Shown here: positions 26,320 to 34,907 of the stretch, piece by piece
How positions within the stretch are numbered: the first letter of the stretch is position 1
How the letters are laid out: every line of letters begins with the position of its first letter
Assembly: GCF_019263585.2 (NCBI RefSeq)
Contig: NZ_JADQDF010000001.1
Span: 6,516,501-6,580,500 of the forward strand
DNA from: Pseudonocardia oceani
GTDB taxonomy: Bacteria > Actinomycetota > Actinomycetes > Mycobacteriales > Pseudonocardiaceae
Direction of reading: 5' to 3'
DNA length: 64,000 bases
Notes under the pieces: model-generated
What the model was told of the DNA's origin: nothing
Seen by the model: only the letters and a program-made list of their open reading frames with translations
Databases searched by the model: none
Made by a program: the position numbers and the translations under genes

Positions 26320-28410
26320 GGCGGGTTCGGCGGTACCGGCGGCGGTCAGGGCGTCGGCGGTGGGGTTGGCGTTGTTGCGCGCCGCGATCCAGCCCGTGAT
26401 CAGCTCGACGGCGTCGGCCACCGGCACCCCGTTGACCTGCGTGCCGTCGCGGAACCGGAAGCTGACGGCGCCGGCCTCGACGTCGCGCGCCCCGGCCAGC
26501 AGCATGAACGGCACCTTGGCCAGGGTGTGCGTGCGGATCTTCTTCTGCATGCGGTCGTCACCCGCGTCGACGTCGACGCGCACGCCCCGCGCCCGCAGGG
26601 ACGCGGCGATCTCGCGCACGGCGGGGACCTGCTCGTCGGTGACCGGGATCGCCGCCACCTGCACCGGCGCCAGCCAGGCCGGGAAAGCGCCCGCGTAGTG
26701 CTCGAGCAGCACGCCGAAGAAGCGCTCGATGGAGCCGAACAGCGCGCGGTGGATCATGACCGGCTGCTGGCGGGTGCCGTCGCCGGAGGTGTACTCCAGG
26801 TCGAACAGGCCGGGCTCCATGAGGTCGACCTGGATCGTGGACAGCTGCCAGGTGCGGCCGATCGCGTCCTTGGCCTGCACGCTGATCTTCGGGGCGTAGA
26901 AGGCGGCGCCGCCCGGGTCGAGGACGAGCTCCAGCCCGCTGGCCTCGGCCGCCTCGCGCAGCGCGTCCGTGGCCATCTCCCAGTCCTCGTCGCTACCGAT
27001 CGACTTCTCCGGGTCGCGCGTGGAGAGCTCCAGGTAGAAGTCGTCGAGGCCGTAGTCGCGCAGCAGGTCGAGGACGAACTGCAGCAGCGACCGGATCTCG
27101 CCGCCCATCTGCTCGCGGCTGCAGTAGATGTGGGCGTCGTCCTGGGTGAACCCGCGCGCGCGGGTGAGGCCGTGGACCACGCCGGACTTCTCGTAGCGGT
27201 ACACCGACCCGAACTCGAACAGCCGCAGCGGCAGCTCGCGGTAGGAGCGCCCGCGCGCCCGGTAGATCAGGTTGTGCATCGGGCAGTTCATCGGCTTGAG
27301 GTAGTAGTCCTGGCCGGGCTTGCGCACCGCGCCGTCGGCGCCGATCTCGGCGTCGATCTGCATGGGCGGGTACATGCCGTCGGCGTACCAGGCGAGGTGG
27401 CCCGAGGTCTCGAACAGCTGCCCCTTGGTGATGTGCGGGGTGTTGACGAACTCGTACCCCGCCTCCTCGTGGCGGCGGCGCGCGTAGTCCTCCATCTCGC
27501 GGCGGATGATCCCGCCCTTGGGGTGGAAGACCGGGAGGCCGGAGCCGATCTCGTCGGGGAACGAGAAGAGGTCGAGCTCGGAGCCCAGGCGGCGGTGGTC
27601 GCGCTTCTCGGCCTCGAGCAGCCGGTCGAGGTGCAGGTCGAGGGCCTCGGTCGACTCCCACGCGGTGCCGTAGATGCGCTGCAGCATCGGGTTCTTCTCG
27701 CTGCCGCGCCAGTACGCGGCGGCGCTGCGCATGAGCTTGAAGGCCGGGATGAACCTGGTGGTCGGCACGTGCGGGCCGCGGCAGAGGTCGGACCAGACGG
27801 TCTCGCCGGTGTGGGCGTGCACGTTGTCGTAGGCGGTGAGCTCGGCGCCGCCGACCTCCATGACCTCGCTGGTGTCGATGTCGACGGCACCGGGGCCCTT
27901 GAGCTCGATCAGCTCCAGCTTGTACGGCTCGTCGGCGAGCTCCTTGCGGGCGTCGTCGAGGGAGTCGTAGCGGCGGCGGGAGAAGCGCTGCCCCGCCTTG
28001 ACGATCTTCTTCATCGCCGACTCGAGCTTGGTCAGGTCCTCGGGAGTGAAGGGGACCTCGACGTCGAAGTCGTAGTAGAAGCCGTCGACGACGGGCGGCC
28101 CGATCCCCAGCTTCGCGTCCGGGCGCAGCTGCTGCACGGCCTGGGCGAGCACGTGCGCCGCGGAGTGCCGGATGACCGAGCGGCCGTCGTCGGAGTCGGC
28201 GGCGACGGCCTCGACCTGCACGTCGGCGTCGGGAACCCAGGCGAGGTCGCGGAGCTGACCCTCGCCGTCCCCGTCGGGCAGGGTGCGGACGCCGACGATC
28301 GCGGTCGGCCCGGACGTCGGCAGGCCCGCCTCGCGGACGGCGGCGCCCGCCGTGGTCCCGGCCGGCACCCGGACGGGAGCGGGGGCGGGACGGGGTGCGG
28401 GCGCGGACAC
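26317..28410 (-). CDS. thrS: Threonine-tRNA ligase
   Basis: A 697-residue class II aminoacyl-tRNA synthetase. It has a TGS-like N-terminus, the editing domain (RHSAAHVLAQAV with HxxxH), class II motif 1 and 2 regions (MNCPMHNLIYR, LRLFEFGSVYRYE), motif 3 (GSIERFFGVLLEHY) and the anticodon-binding domain. The GTG start at 28410 has GGAGG six bases upstream. A -10 TAGCAT lies at 28447-28452. The leader is about 30 nt, too short for a T-box riboswitch. Confidence 0.97.
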   Translation of the reverse strand: MSAPAPRPAPAPVRVPAGTTAGAAVREAGLPTSGPTAIVGVRTLPDGDGEGQLRDLAWVPDADVQVEAVAADSDDGRSVIRHSAAHVLAQAVQQLRPDAKLGIGPPVVDGFYYDFDVEVPFTPEDLTKLESAMKKIVKAGQRFSRRRYDSLDDARKELADEPYKLELIELKGPGAVDIDTSEVMEVGGAELTAYDNVHAHTGETVWSDLCRGPHVPTTRFIPAFKLMRSAAAYWRGSEKNPMLQRIYGTAWESTEALDLHLDRLLEAEKRDHRRLGSELDLFSFPDEIGSGLPVFHPKGGIIRREMEDYARRRHEEAGYEFVNTPHITKGQLFETSGHLAWYADGMYPPMQIDAEIGADGAVRKPGQDYYLKPMNCPMHNLIYRARGRSYRELPLRLFEFGSVYRYEKSGVVHGLTRARGFTQDDAHIYCSREQMGGEIRSLLQFVLDLLRDYGLDDFYLELSTRDPEKSIGSDEDWEMATDALREAAEASGLELVLDPGGAAFYAPKISVQAKDAIGRTWQLSTIQVDLMEPGLFDLEYTSGDGTRQQPVMIHRALFGSIERFFGVLLEHYAGAFPAWLAPVQVAAIPVTDEQVPAVREIAASLRARGVRVDVDAGDDRMQKKIRTHTLAKVPFMLLAGARDVEAGAVSFRFRDGTQVNGVPVADAVELITGWIAARNNANPTADALTAAGTAEPA

Positions 28411-28538
28411 GGAGGGCCTCCAGGGGGTGGTGCGGACGTCGTCCCGATGCTAGAGGTGCGCCGCTACGGGGTTCCCGCCGCGGCCCCGGTCCGTCCCCGG
28501 GTCCGGTCGGCTCCGGTGGCGGCCGGCTCGGGCGCCGG

Positions 28539-29705
28539 TCAGCTCAGGCGGCGCAGGCCGTCGGCCAGGCGGCGCAGCGTGTCGAGGTCCTCCGCCCACG
28601 CGCGGTCGGGCAGGCCGGTCGTGGAGCCGCCGGAGCGGGGGGCGGGGACCGAGCGGACGCTGCCGGTGGAGCGGCGGCGCGGCAGGACCACCGGCGGGGC
28701 GTCGGGCCGGCTCAGCTCGGCCAGGGCGACGGCGGCACGGGCGCCGGCACCGGAGCGGGCCGGGTCGGCGGCGAGGACGGCGAGGGCCGGTTGCCGGCCG
28801 GGTGCGGCGGGGCGGGTGCGACGACCGGTGGTCCCGGCGGCGGTGACGTCCACGGCGTCGCCGGAGGGAGGCTCGGGCTCCGCCGGTGCGACCGGGGAGA
28901 ACAGGCTGCCACCGGAGGACGTGGGATCGGCCGTCACCGCAGGCACGGGTGCGGCCGGGGCGGGCCCGACGGGCTGCGACGTGCCGGGCTGCGACGTGCC
29001 GGGCTGCGACGTGCCGGGCTGCGACGTGCCGGGCTGCGACGTGCCGGGCTGCGACGCGCCGGGCTGCGACGCGCCGGACCCGACCGGCTCGGCGAGGACC
29101 GGGCCCTCCTCCCCCACCGCCTCCGGCGCCACCCGCGCCGGCAGGGCCGGGGACCGGCCGAACGTGGCGGCGACCGCGGACGGAGCAGCGGGCCACGGCA
29201 CGGCGGTCGGGGCGACCGTCGGGGGCGCGGCTGGAGCGGGGGCGACCGCGGGCACCGCCACCGTCTCCGCCGAGACGTCCGGAGCCGCGGCTGCAGGGGT
29301 GACGACCTCCAGCGGGGCGGTGAGGTCCGAGACGGGCTCGGCCGTGACCGCCCGCCGCACCGCGTCCTGCAGGGCCGGGTCGGCCAGGGCCCGGCGCGCA
29401 CGGACCGGGTCGGCCCCCAGGTCGAGCCGCAGGTGCACGAACACCCCGGCGACCGGGGCCGGGCGCAGGACGTGCAGCGAGCGGTCGGTGGTGACGAGGA
29501 CGTCGTCGAGCCCGCCCTCCCCCAGCGCCACGGCCTCGCGCAGCAGACCGGCCACCGCGGCCGGGTCGTCGGGGCCCGACGCCGCGTCGCCCGCCTGCGC
29601 GACCACGGAGCCCGCTCGCCCGTCGACCACGCGGACGGTGCGCGCACCGGCGTGCGCCAGCAGCGCCTGCAGGTCCGCGGCGAGGCGGGTGGCGGGAACG
29701 GCCAT
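28539..29705 (-). CDS. Roadblock-like protein with SQPGT repeats and conserved C-terminal tail
   Basis: A 388-residue protein, first gene on the thrS side of a four-gene paralogue cluster. Residues about 5-115 have the roadblock/LC7-type pattern shared by the neighbours (GLDDVLVTTDRSLHVLRP, then a hydrophobic strand and ARRAL). A long Ala/Pro/Val-rich, probably disordered region follows and contains seven SQP(G/V)-type repeats encoded by 15-bp DNA repeats. The last about 20 residues (RAWAEDLDTLRRLADGLRRL) closely match the tail of the protein at 31450-32178. ATG 29705 has GGGAGG upstream. Function unknown; a scaffold or GTPase-regulator role is inference. Confidence 0.7.
   Translation of the reverse strand: MAVPATRLAADLQALLAHAGARTVRVVDGRAGSVVAQAGDAASGPDDPAAVAGLLREAVALGEGGLDDVLVTTDRSLHVLRPAPVAGVFVHLRLDLGADPVRARRALADPALQDAVRRAVTAEPVSDLTAPLEVVTPAAAAPDVSAETVAVPAVAPAPAAPPTVAPTAVPWPAAPSAVAATFGRSPALPARVAPEAVGEEGPVLAEPVGSGASQPGASQPGTSQPGTSQPGTSQPGTSQPGTSQPVGPAPAAPVPAVTADPTSSGGSLFSPVAPAEPEPPSGDAVDVTAAGTTGRRTRPAAPGRQPALAVLAADPARSGAGARAAVALAELSRPDAPPVVLPRRRSTGSVRSVPAPRSGGSTTGLPDRAWAEDLDTLRRLADGLRRLS
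28966..29080. repeat. 15-bp tandem repeat encoding Ser-Gln-Pro-Gly-Thr
   Basis: Unit GTGCCGGGCTGCGAC repeats five times exactly from 28981, with one-base variants on the right side. It remains in frame with the protein on the opposite strand, so it is a coding minisatellite, not a CRISPR array. Confidence 0.9.
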
Positions 29706-29845
29706 CGCAGCAGCCTCCCGCACGACGCGGGGCCCGGCCATCACCGCCCGTCCGGCACGGCGCGTGGTGCGCCGAACGGCTCGGACGGGTGACGGCGGGC
29801 GGGTCGACCCCCGCGGCCGGGCGCCGGGCGGTCGGGCCCCGGCGC

Positions 29846-30844
29846 TCACCGCTCCCCGGCGGGCTCCTCCCGGCGCTGGCCCGGGGCCAGCGCGGACAGC
29901 GGCGCGGGAGGCCGGTCGGCGTCCGCCCCGACCGAGGGGACGACGGGCGCGGACGACGGTCGGGGCAGGGGCGTGGGCCGTGGTGCGGGCCGAGCCGCGG
30001 GCGGGCCGAGCGGCGACCGGGGCGCCGGCGGGACCGGCGGCCGCGCGGGCGGCGACGGGACCGTCGACACGAACAGCGCACCGGGCGCGGGCGGCGGCAC
30101 CGCCCGCAGGACGGGCGGGCCGGGCCGCAGCGTGCCGGGGTCCGGCGCCGGCCGGGCGAACCCGCCGAGCGTCAGCAGGGCCGCGTCGACCCGGCCACCG
30201 TCGGCCCGCCCGCTGCCCACCTGGGATCCGTCGGGTCCGGCGCCGGGACCTCCGGAACCGGAGCCCGGCCAGGGCGCCGGAGCGGCCGGAGCCGTCGCCG
30301 GGGCGGGCCCGGCGAGGCCGGCCGCAGCGGGGCCCGCCGCAGCAGCGACGGGCACGGGCACGGGCCCGACCGGCAGCGACCACCCGGCCGCGTCCGGCCG
30401 CCGCGTCATCGACGGCCCGGCCGTCAGCGCCGGGGCCGAGACGACACCGAGGCGGCGGCGGGTCCGTTCCACGGCGAGGCGCCCGCCCGACACGACGACC
30501 GCCAGCGCGAGGCGGTCGCCGTGCGGGTCGGGCACGGTGCGCAGGACGTGGTGGTGCCCGTCACCGCGGGTGAGGACCAGCTCGCACGCCGGACCCGACC
30601 CGTCCGCACCGGCGAGGGCGGTGCGGACGAGGTCGGCGTGACCGGCACCGAGCACTTCGAGCTCGGGGAGCTCCAGGTCGGCGGAGCAGCCGTCCAGCAA
30701 CATGCCGCTGTCGACGTCGACGAGCACGGCACTGCGCACCCGGCGGTCCCGCAGCAGCGGGCCGAGCACGGCCCGCAGGCCGTCGGTGCGGACGTTCACG
30801 ATGTGGCGGTGCCGGGCCATCAGGACGCCTACGGACCTCACCAC
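29846..30844 (-). CDS. Roadblock-like protein with long Pro/Ala-rich tail
   Basis: A 332-residue protein. Residues about 10-125 resemble the neighbours' domain (SAVLVDVDSGMLLDG as the first strand pair, ELVLTRGDGHHHVLRTV, LALAVVVSGGRLAVERTRRRL). The remainder is a Pro/Ala/Gly-rich disordered tail lacking the C-terminal motif seen in its two neighbours. GTG 30844 has CGGGA close upstream and lies 16 bases after the previous stop; ATG 30820 is an alternative. Function unknown. Confidence 0.65.
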   Translation of the reverse strand: MVRSVGVLMARHRHIVNVRTDGLRAVLGPLLRDRRVRSAVLVDVDSGMLLDGCSADLELPELEVLGAGHADLVRTALAGADGSGPACELVLTRGDGHHHVLRTVPDPHGDRLALAVVVSGGRLAVERTRRRLGVVSAPALTAGPSMTRRPDAAGWSLPVGPVPVPVAAAAGPAAAGLAGPAPATAPAAPAPWPGSGSGGPGAGPDGSQVGSGRADGGRVDAALLTLGGFARPAPDPGTLRPGPPVLRAVPPPAPGALFVSTVPSPPARPPVPPAPRSPLGPPAARPAPRPTPLPRPSSAPVVPSVGADADRPPAPLSALAPGQRREEPAGER

Positions 30845-30860
30845 ATCCCGTTCGGAGTGC

Positions 30861-31301
30861 TCAGCGCCCGGCGTTGGCCGGGAAGAACGCCTGGTCGCCC
30901 GGGCTCGGGCGGCCGGCCTTCACGCCGGGAGCGGCCATGTAGAACTGCTGCTCGATGACGCGCAGGTCGCGGCGGGCCATGGCCAGGTTGGCCTGGGCGC
31001 GGTTGAGCACGAGGTAGAAGAACAGCTTCTCCTCGTTGTTGCCGTGGATCGGGCGGATGAGGTGGTACTGCGTGTCGAGGGTGATGAGGATGTCCTCGAT
31101 GCCCTCGCGCAGGCCCAGCTTCTCCATGACCTCGAGCTTGGTCCGGACGACCTCGCTGTTGCCCGGTGCGGCGACGTCCAGGTCGAACTCGGGGCTGCCG
31201 CCGCGCGAGCCGAGGGTCATGCCGCTGTCGTAGTCGACGATGGCGGCGGCGAAGGCGCCCTTGATGTTCGCGACCATGTCGAGCGAGTGTTCAACGTTCA
31301 T
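30861..31301 (-). CDS. Compact roadblock/LC7-like protein
   Basis: A 146-residue protein, the shortest and apparently most conserved-looking of the four. It shows the roadblock layout: helix, strand pair GAFAAAIVDYDSGMTLGS, helix (SEVVRTKLEVMEKLG), strands EDILITLDTQYHLIRPI and KLFFYLVLNRAQANLA, and final helix ARRDLRVIEQQF. MglB-type and Cvn-B-type relatives regulate small GTPases, but no GTPase lies nearby. ATG 31301 has GGAGG at 7-base spacing, the best ribosome site in the cluster, suggesting this product is made in larger amounts. Confidence 0.78.
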   Translation of the reverse strand: MNVEHSLDMVANIKGAFAAAIVDYDSGMTLGSRGGSPEFDLDVAAPGNSEVVRTKLEVMEKLGLREGIEDILITLDTQYHLIRPIHGNNEEKLFFYLVLNRAQANLAMARRDLRVIEQQFYMAAPGVKAGRPSPGDQAFFPANAGR

Positions 31302-31449
31302 TGCCGAGCCTCCAGGAAACCAGAATCCGGTCGACACGGGGGTTTGCGACCGTTACCCGTCAGGGTCCCCCGACCGTAGCGCGCCGACATTTCCGGGCGC
31401 ACCGCGGTCCCCCTTTTCGCGATTGTCGGAAATGATCCGTGACGGACCG

Positions 31450-32178
31450 TCACCGCATCGATCGCAGGCCCGCCAGGAGTCGGCGCATCGTGCCCACGTC
31501 GTCGGCCCAGCGGGGTGCGGGCGCCGCGGGCGGCCCCACCTCGTGCGGAACGGGTGGCTCCGGCCGGGGCGGGGTCCCCGCCCGCGGCACGGGGAGGACG
31601 GCACCCCCGCGCGGCTGCGGCACGGTGGCCCGTGCGGCGGGCACGGAGAGCGACGACGTCCCGGGCGAAGCCAGCGCCGGCCAGCGCGTCCGCACCTGCG
31701 GTGCGCGCGACGGCGCCGGTGGGATGGCCGACGGCACGCGGCGCGGGAGCGGCGCTCGCGCCGTCGGCGGCGGGGACTGCGGCATCGCCGCAGGTGCGGG
31801 TGCCTGCGCTGGTGGAGCCCCCTGGGCGGGCGGGCCGTCCTCGAGCCGGACCTGCGCGAGCTCGCGCCGGGCGACGGCCAGGTTGGCCCGCGCGCGGTCC
31901 AGGCACAGGACCAGCAGCAGCGGACCGAGCCCGGGGGCGTCGACCGGGCGCACGAGCCGGTAGGACCGGCGGGAGGTGACCATCAGGTCGTCGAGCTCGT
32001 CGTCGGCGGCGGCGAGGAAGTCGGCGGCCGACCGCGCCCAGCGCACGACGACGGCCGGGTCGACGGGCTCCGCGCCCGTCTCGGCGAGCAGCTCGTCGCC
32101 CGTCCGCGCGGCGGCGCAGGCGTACGTCGCACCGGGAATCTGCAGCAGTTCCCGGAGGACGGTGTGGATCGTGACCAA
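31450..32178 (-). CDS. Roadblock-like protein with Pro-rich linker and conserved C-terminal tail
   Basis: A 242-residue protein, first in transcription order of the cluster. Residues about 3-120 are the shared domain (DELDDLMVTSRRSYRLVRPV, LLLVLCLDRARANLAVARREL). A Pro/Ala linker follows and the protein ends PRWADDVGTMRRLLAGLR plus three residues, matching the tail of the 28539-29705 product. I chose TTG 32178 because GGAAGGG lies 7 bases upstream and no in-frame ATG/GTG fits better. A 148-bp gap separates it from the next gene. Confidence 0.7.
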   Translation of the reverse strand: MVTIHTVLRELLQIPGATYACAAARTGDELLAETGAEPVDPAVVVRWARSAADFLAAADDELDDLMVTSRRSYRLVRPVDAPGLGPLLLVLCLDRARANLAVARRELAQVRLEDGPPAQGAPPAQAPAPAAMPQSPPPTARAPLPRRVPSAIPPAPSRAPQVRTRWPALASPGTSSLSVPAARATVPQPRGGAVLPVPRAGTPPRPEPPVPHEVGPPAAPAPRWADDVGTMRRLLAGLRSMR

Positions 32179-32435
32179 ACGGGTTCCCTTCCGGAGTCGG
32201 GAATTGTTCCACGCCTTTCCGGCGGCCGGTACGCGGCACACGGACCCGCTTCCGTTGTAGACCATTCACACCAAGCGCGAGACAACCGGTCGGCCTACTG
32301 TTCCTCGCAGGATCCGTAGTCCGTTCGCGATCAGCGCTGTTCACGGCCCGTGTCCGGGCGCACACCGCGTGCAGACGGCACTGCGCCGAACGGTCCTGCG
32401 GGAAGAAGGTCCGGGCCCCGTGGGTTGACCCGTGT

Positions 32436-33446
32436 GTGGTGCCTCTCTCCGTTCTCGACCTCGTCCCCGTCGGCTCCGGCTCGACCCCCACCGCCGCGCT
32501 GCGCGCCAGCACGGCGCTCGTGCGGCGCGTCGAGGAGCTCGGCTTCCTCCGCTACTGGGTGGCCGAGCACCACGGCATGCCGGGCATCGCCAGCTCGTCG
32601 CCCGCGGTGCTCATCGCCCACCTCGCCGCGGCGTCCTCGACGATCCGCGTGGGCTCGGGCGGGGTGATGCTGCCCAACCACCAGCCGCTGGTGATCGCCG
32701 AGCAGTTCGGCACGCTGGAGGCGCTGCACCCGGGCCGCATCGACCTCGGCATCGGCCGCGCCCCCGGCACCGACCAGCGCACGGCGCGGGCCCTGCGCCG
32801 CGGCACCGGCGCGCTCGGCGCCGACGACTTCCCGGAGGCGCTCAGCGAGCTCGCCTCCTACTTCCGCGGTGAGGGCCCCGTCGTGGCCGTGCCCGCGCAC
32901 GGGCAGCGGCCGGCGATGTGGCTGCTGGGCTCCAGCGGCTACAGCGCGCAGGTCGCGGGCCTGCTCGGCCTGCCCTTCGCCTTCGCCCACCACTTCAGCG
33001 GCGAGAACACCGACGCCGCCCTCGCGCTCTACCGCGAGACGTTCCGGCCCGGCGTCCTCGAGCAGCCCTACGCGCTGATCGCCGCCTCCGTGCTGGCCGC
33101 CGACACCGACGCCGAGGCCCACCGGCTCGCGATGCCGGGCGCGCTGCAGTTCCTGCGGCTGCGCCAGGGCGACCCCGGGCTCGTGCCGACGCCGGAGGAG
33201 GCCGCCGCGTACCCGTACTCCGACCAGGAGCAGGCGTTCGTCGAGGACCGGCTCGCCGGCCAGATCATCGGCGCGCCCGACACCGTGCGCGACGGCGTGC
33301 GCGCGCTGGTCGAGCGCACCGGCGTCGACGAGCTCATGGTCGTCACCGGCGCCCACGACGGCGCCGACCGCCTGCGCTCCTACGAGCTGCTGGCCGGGGC
33401 ACTGGCGCCGGAGATGTCGGGGGCACCGGGCACGATGGCGGGATGA
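32436..33446 (+). CDS. LLM-class flavin-dependent oxidoreductase
   Basis: A 336-residue luciferase-like monooxygenase (TIM barrel binding FMN or F420). Features: LSVLDLVPVGSGST start, the WVAEHHGMPGIASSSPAV signature, GVMLPNHQPLVIAEQFGTL and GRIDLGIGRAPGTD. The alkanal-type group to which it belongs includes MsnO8-like proteins with unknown substrates. GTG 32439, one codon later, is equally possible. Overlaps the next gene (ATGA). Confidence 0.88.
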   Translation: MVPLSVLDLVPVGSGSTPTAALRASTALVRRVEELGFLRYWVAEHHGMPGIASSSPAVLIAHLAAASSTIRVGSGGVMLPNHQPLVIAEQFGTLEALHPGRIDLGIGRAPGTDQRTARALRRGTGALGADDFPEALSELASYFRGEGPVVAVPAHGQRPAMWLLGSSGYSAQVAGLLGLPFAFAHHFSGENTDAALALYRETFRPGVLEQPYALIAASVLAADTDAEAHRLAMPGALQFLRLRQGDPGLVPTPEEAAAYPYSDQEQAFVEDRLAGQIIGAPDTVRDGVRALVERTGVDELMVVTGAHDGADRLRSYELLAGALAPEMSGAPGTMAG

Positions 33447-33814
33447 GCGATCCCGTCTCGGCCTTCCGCGACGCCGTCCACTCCGGTGACGTCGACGCGG
33501 CGGTGGCGCTGTTCGCGCCCGACGCCGTCTTCCACTCCCCCGTCGTCCACAAGCCCTACGAGGGGCGGGAGGCGTTGCGGGCGATCCTGCGCGCCGTCGT
33601 CACGGTGTTCGAGGACTTCTCCTACACCGGTGCCTACGCCGACGGCGACGACGGCGGCGTGCTCGTCTTCACCGCCCGCGTGGGCGACCGCGCGCTGCAG
33701 GGCGTCGACATCCTGCGCACCGTCGACGGCGTGCTCACCGAGCTCACGGTGATGGTGCGGCCCTACTCGGCGGCCACGGCGCTGCGCGAGCGGATGGCCG
33801 CGCTGCTGACCTGA
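33443..33814 (+). CDS. NTF2-like (SnoaL-type) protein
   Basis: A 123-residue alpha+beta barrel protein: an N-terminal helix (FRDAVHSGDVDAAVALFAPDAVF), a GREALRAIL helix, and four strands with DILRTVDGVLTELTVMVRP. NTF2-like folds serve as small enzymes or binding proteins; I cannot name a substrate. It is coupled to the LLM oxidoreductase by a 4-bp overlap. Confidence 0.85.
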   Translation: MSDPVSAFRDAVHSGDVDAAVALFAPDAVFHSPVVHKPYEGREALRAILRAVVTVFEDFSYTGAYADGDDGGVLVFTARVGDRALQGVDILRTVDGVLTELTVMVRPYSAATALRERMAALLT

Positions 33815-33823
33815 GCCGCGTGC

Positions 33824-34012
33824 TCAGGCCACCGAGTGCAGGGGGCAGTCGCAGACCGGCGTGAGCGTGGGGCGCGCCGGGACGCGCATCCGGGCGACGT
33901 CGACGGCGGGGTCCTCGTGGTCGGCGCGGGAGATCACCGCGCCCAGCACCGCCGCCACCAGGACCGCCGCGGCCATCCACAGGAGGGCAGCGCCCAGCAC
34001 CCACACCAGCAC
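33824..34012 (-). CDS. Small single-pass membrane protein with CxC tail
   Basis: A 62-residue protein: hydrophobic segment residues 1-27 (VWVLGAALLWMAAAVLVAAVL), then a charged tail ending in TPVCDCPLHSVA. GTG 34012 is supported by GGGAG at 6-base spacing. Ten bases separate it from the convergent NTF2-like gene. Function unknown. Confidence 0.55.
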   Translation of the reverse strand: MLVWVLGAALLWMAAAVLVAAVLGAVISRADHEDPAVDVARMRVPARPTLTPVCDCPLHSVA

Positions 34013-34119
34013 GCCGCACTCCCGACCCCGACCGGCGCGACCGGCCCCGGGTCGCGCGACCAGCATGCGTGCTCGGGGCGCCCGGCGCCATAGTCCATTG
34101 TGCGCAATCCACTCGCGCT

Positions 34120-34560
34120 CTACCGCGCTGCGGAGCGCTCCGCGACGGGCCGGCGCGCGTGCACGGCCGAGAGGAACCGGTGCAGCGGCGAGGCGCTGAG
34201 CCGGCGCTCGGTGTCGTCGGCGAAGCGGGTGCCGGTGATCGCGCGCTCGACGGTGCCGTGCAGGCCGTGCTCGTCGACGGAGAAGGCGTGCACGCCGTAG
34301 ACCGGCACGGCCGCGACGACGGAGGTGTCGGCGTCCTCGAAGCCCGGCTGCAGCGCCGGGTCGCCCGCGGTGACCGCCGCCGGCGACGCCGGGTGCCCGT
34401 CTGCCGAACCGCCGCTGATCGCGACGAACGCCGGGTCGCCCCCGTGATCGGCGATGTGGGCGTGCACCCAGGCCAGCGCGCGCTTGACGTCGACCCCCGT
34501 CCCGGGCCAGCCCGCCGTGAGCCCCAGCCGGTAGTCCACCGCGACTCGTCGCCCCGCCGG
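34120..34560 (-). pseudogene. Remnant of a LipC/LipM-like alpha/beta hydrolase
   Basis: The minus-strand frame resembles the middle of a carboxylesterase: VDYRLGLTAGWPG, VDVKRALAWVHAHIADHGGDP, a nucleophile block reading ISGGSADGHPAS (family ISGGSAGGHL), and PGFEDADTSVVAAVPVYGVH. Neither the N-terminal part nor the C-terminal catalytic Asp/His region is found, and the ends fade into unrelated frames. A decayed fragment. Confidence 0.65.
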
Positions 34561-34907
34561 AGCGGCCCCTGAACGGGCTCGCGGTGGCGGCGCTGCACGA
34601 CCTGCGCCGTGACGCGCCCGCTCCGCCGCCGCCTTCGACGCCGCGCTGTCCGGCCGTCGGCGAACGACCCGCCGCGCACCACGATCGCCCCCCGGGCGAC
34701 CGGTTCCGGCCGTTCCCGTGCCTGACGCAACGCGCACGACCACTGGGCCGGACGGCGCAACGCGCTCACGCACGGTCGCCGGGGAGCGGCGCGTCACCGG
34801 TACGGGGCGCGACACGCGTCCCCTCATCGGGTGATCTCCGCACGCCGCCCGCACCGCGCGCGGGAGGTGACCCGTTGGGGGGATGGACCCTCCGGCGCAC
34901 CGGAGCG
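34561..34907. other. Non-coding stretch upstream of the penicillin-binding protein
   Basis: No supported gene. It probably contains the PBP promoter, but I see no clear -10/-35 pair, and it may include decayed esterase sequence. Confidence 0.4.

Noticed and set aside
28411..28538. T-box riboswitch in front of thrS
   Set aside because: The putative -10 at 28447-28452 leaves a leader of about 30 nt, far too short for a T-box, and no conserved T-box sequence was seen.
28966..29080. CRISPR-like direct repeats
   Set aside because: The 15-bp units are contiguous with no spacers and encode an in-frame SQPGT repeat; no cas genes are near.
28539..32178. A conservon (cvn operon)
   Set aside because: The required histidine-kinase-like, DUF742 and GTPase genes are absent; only roadblock-like genes are present.
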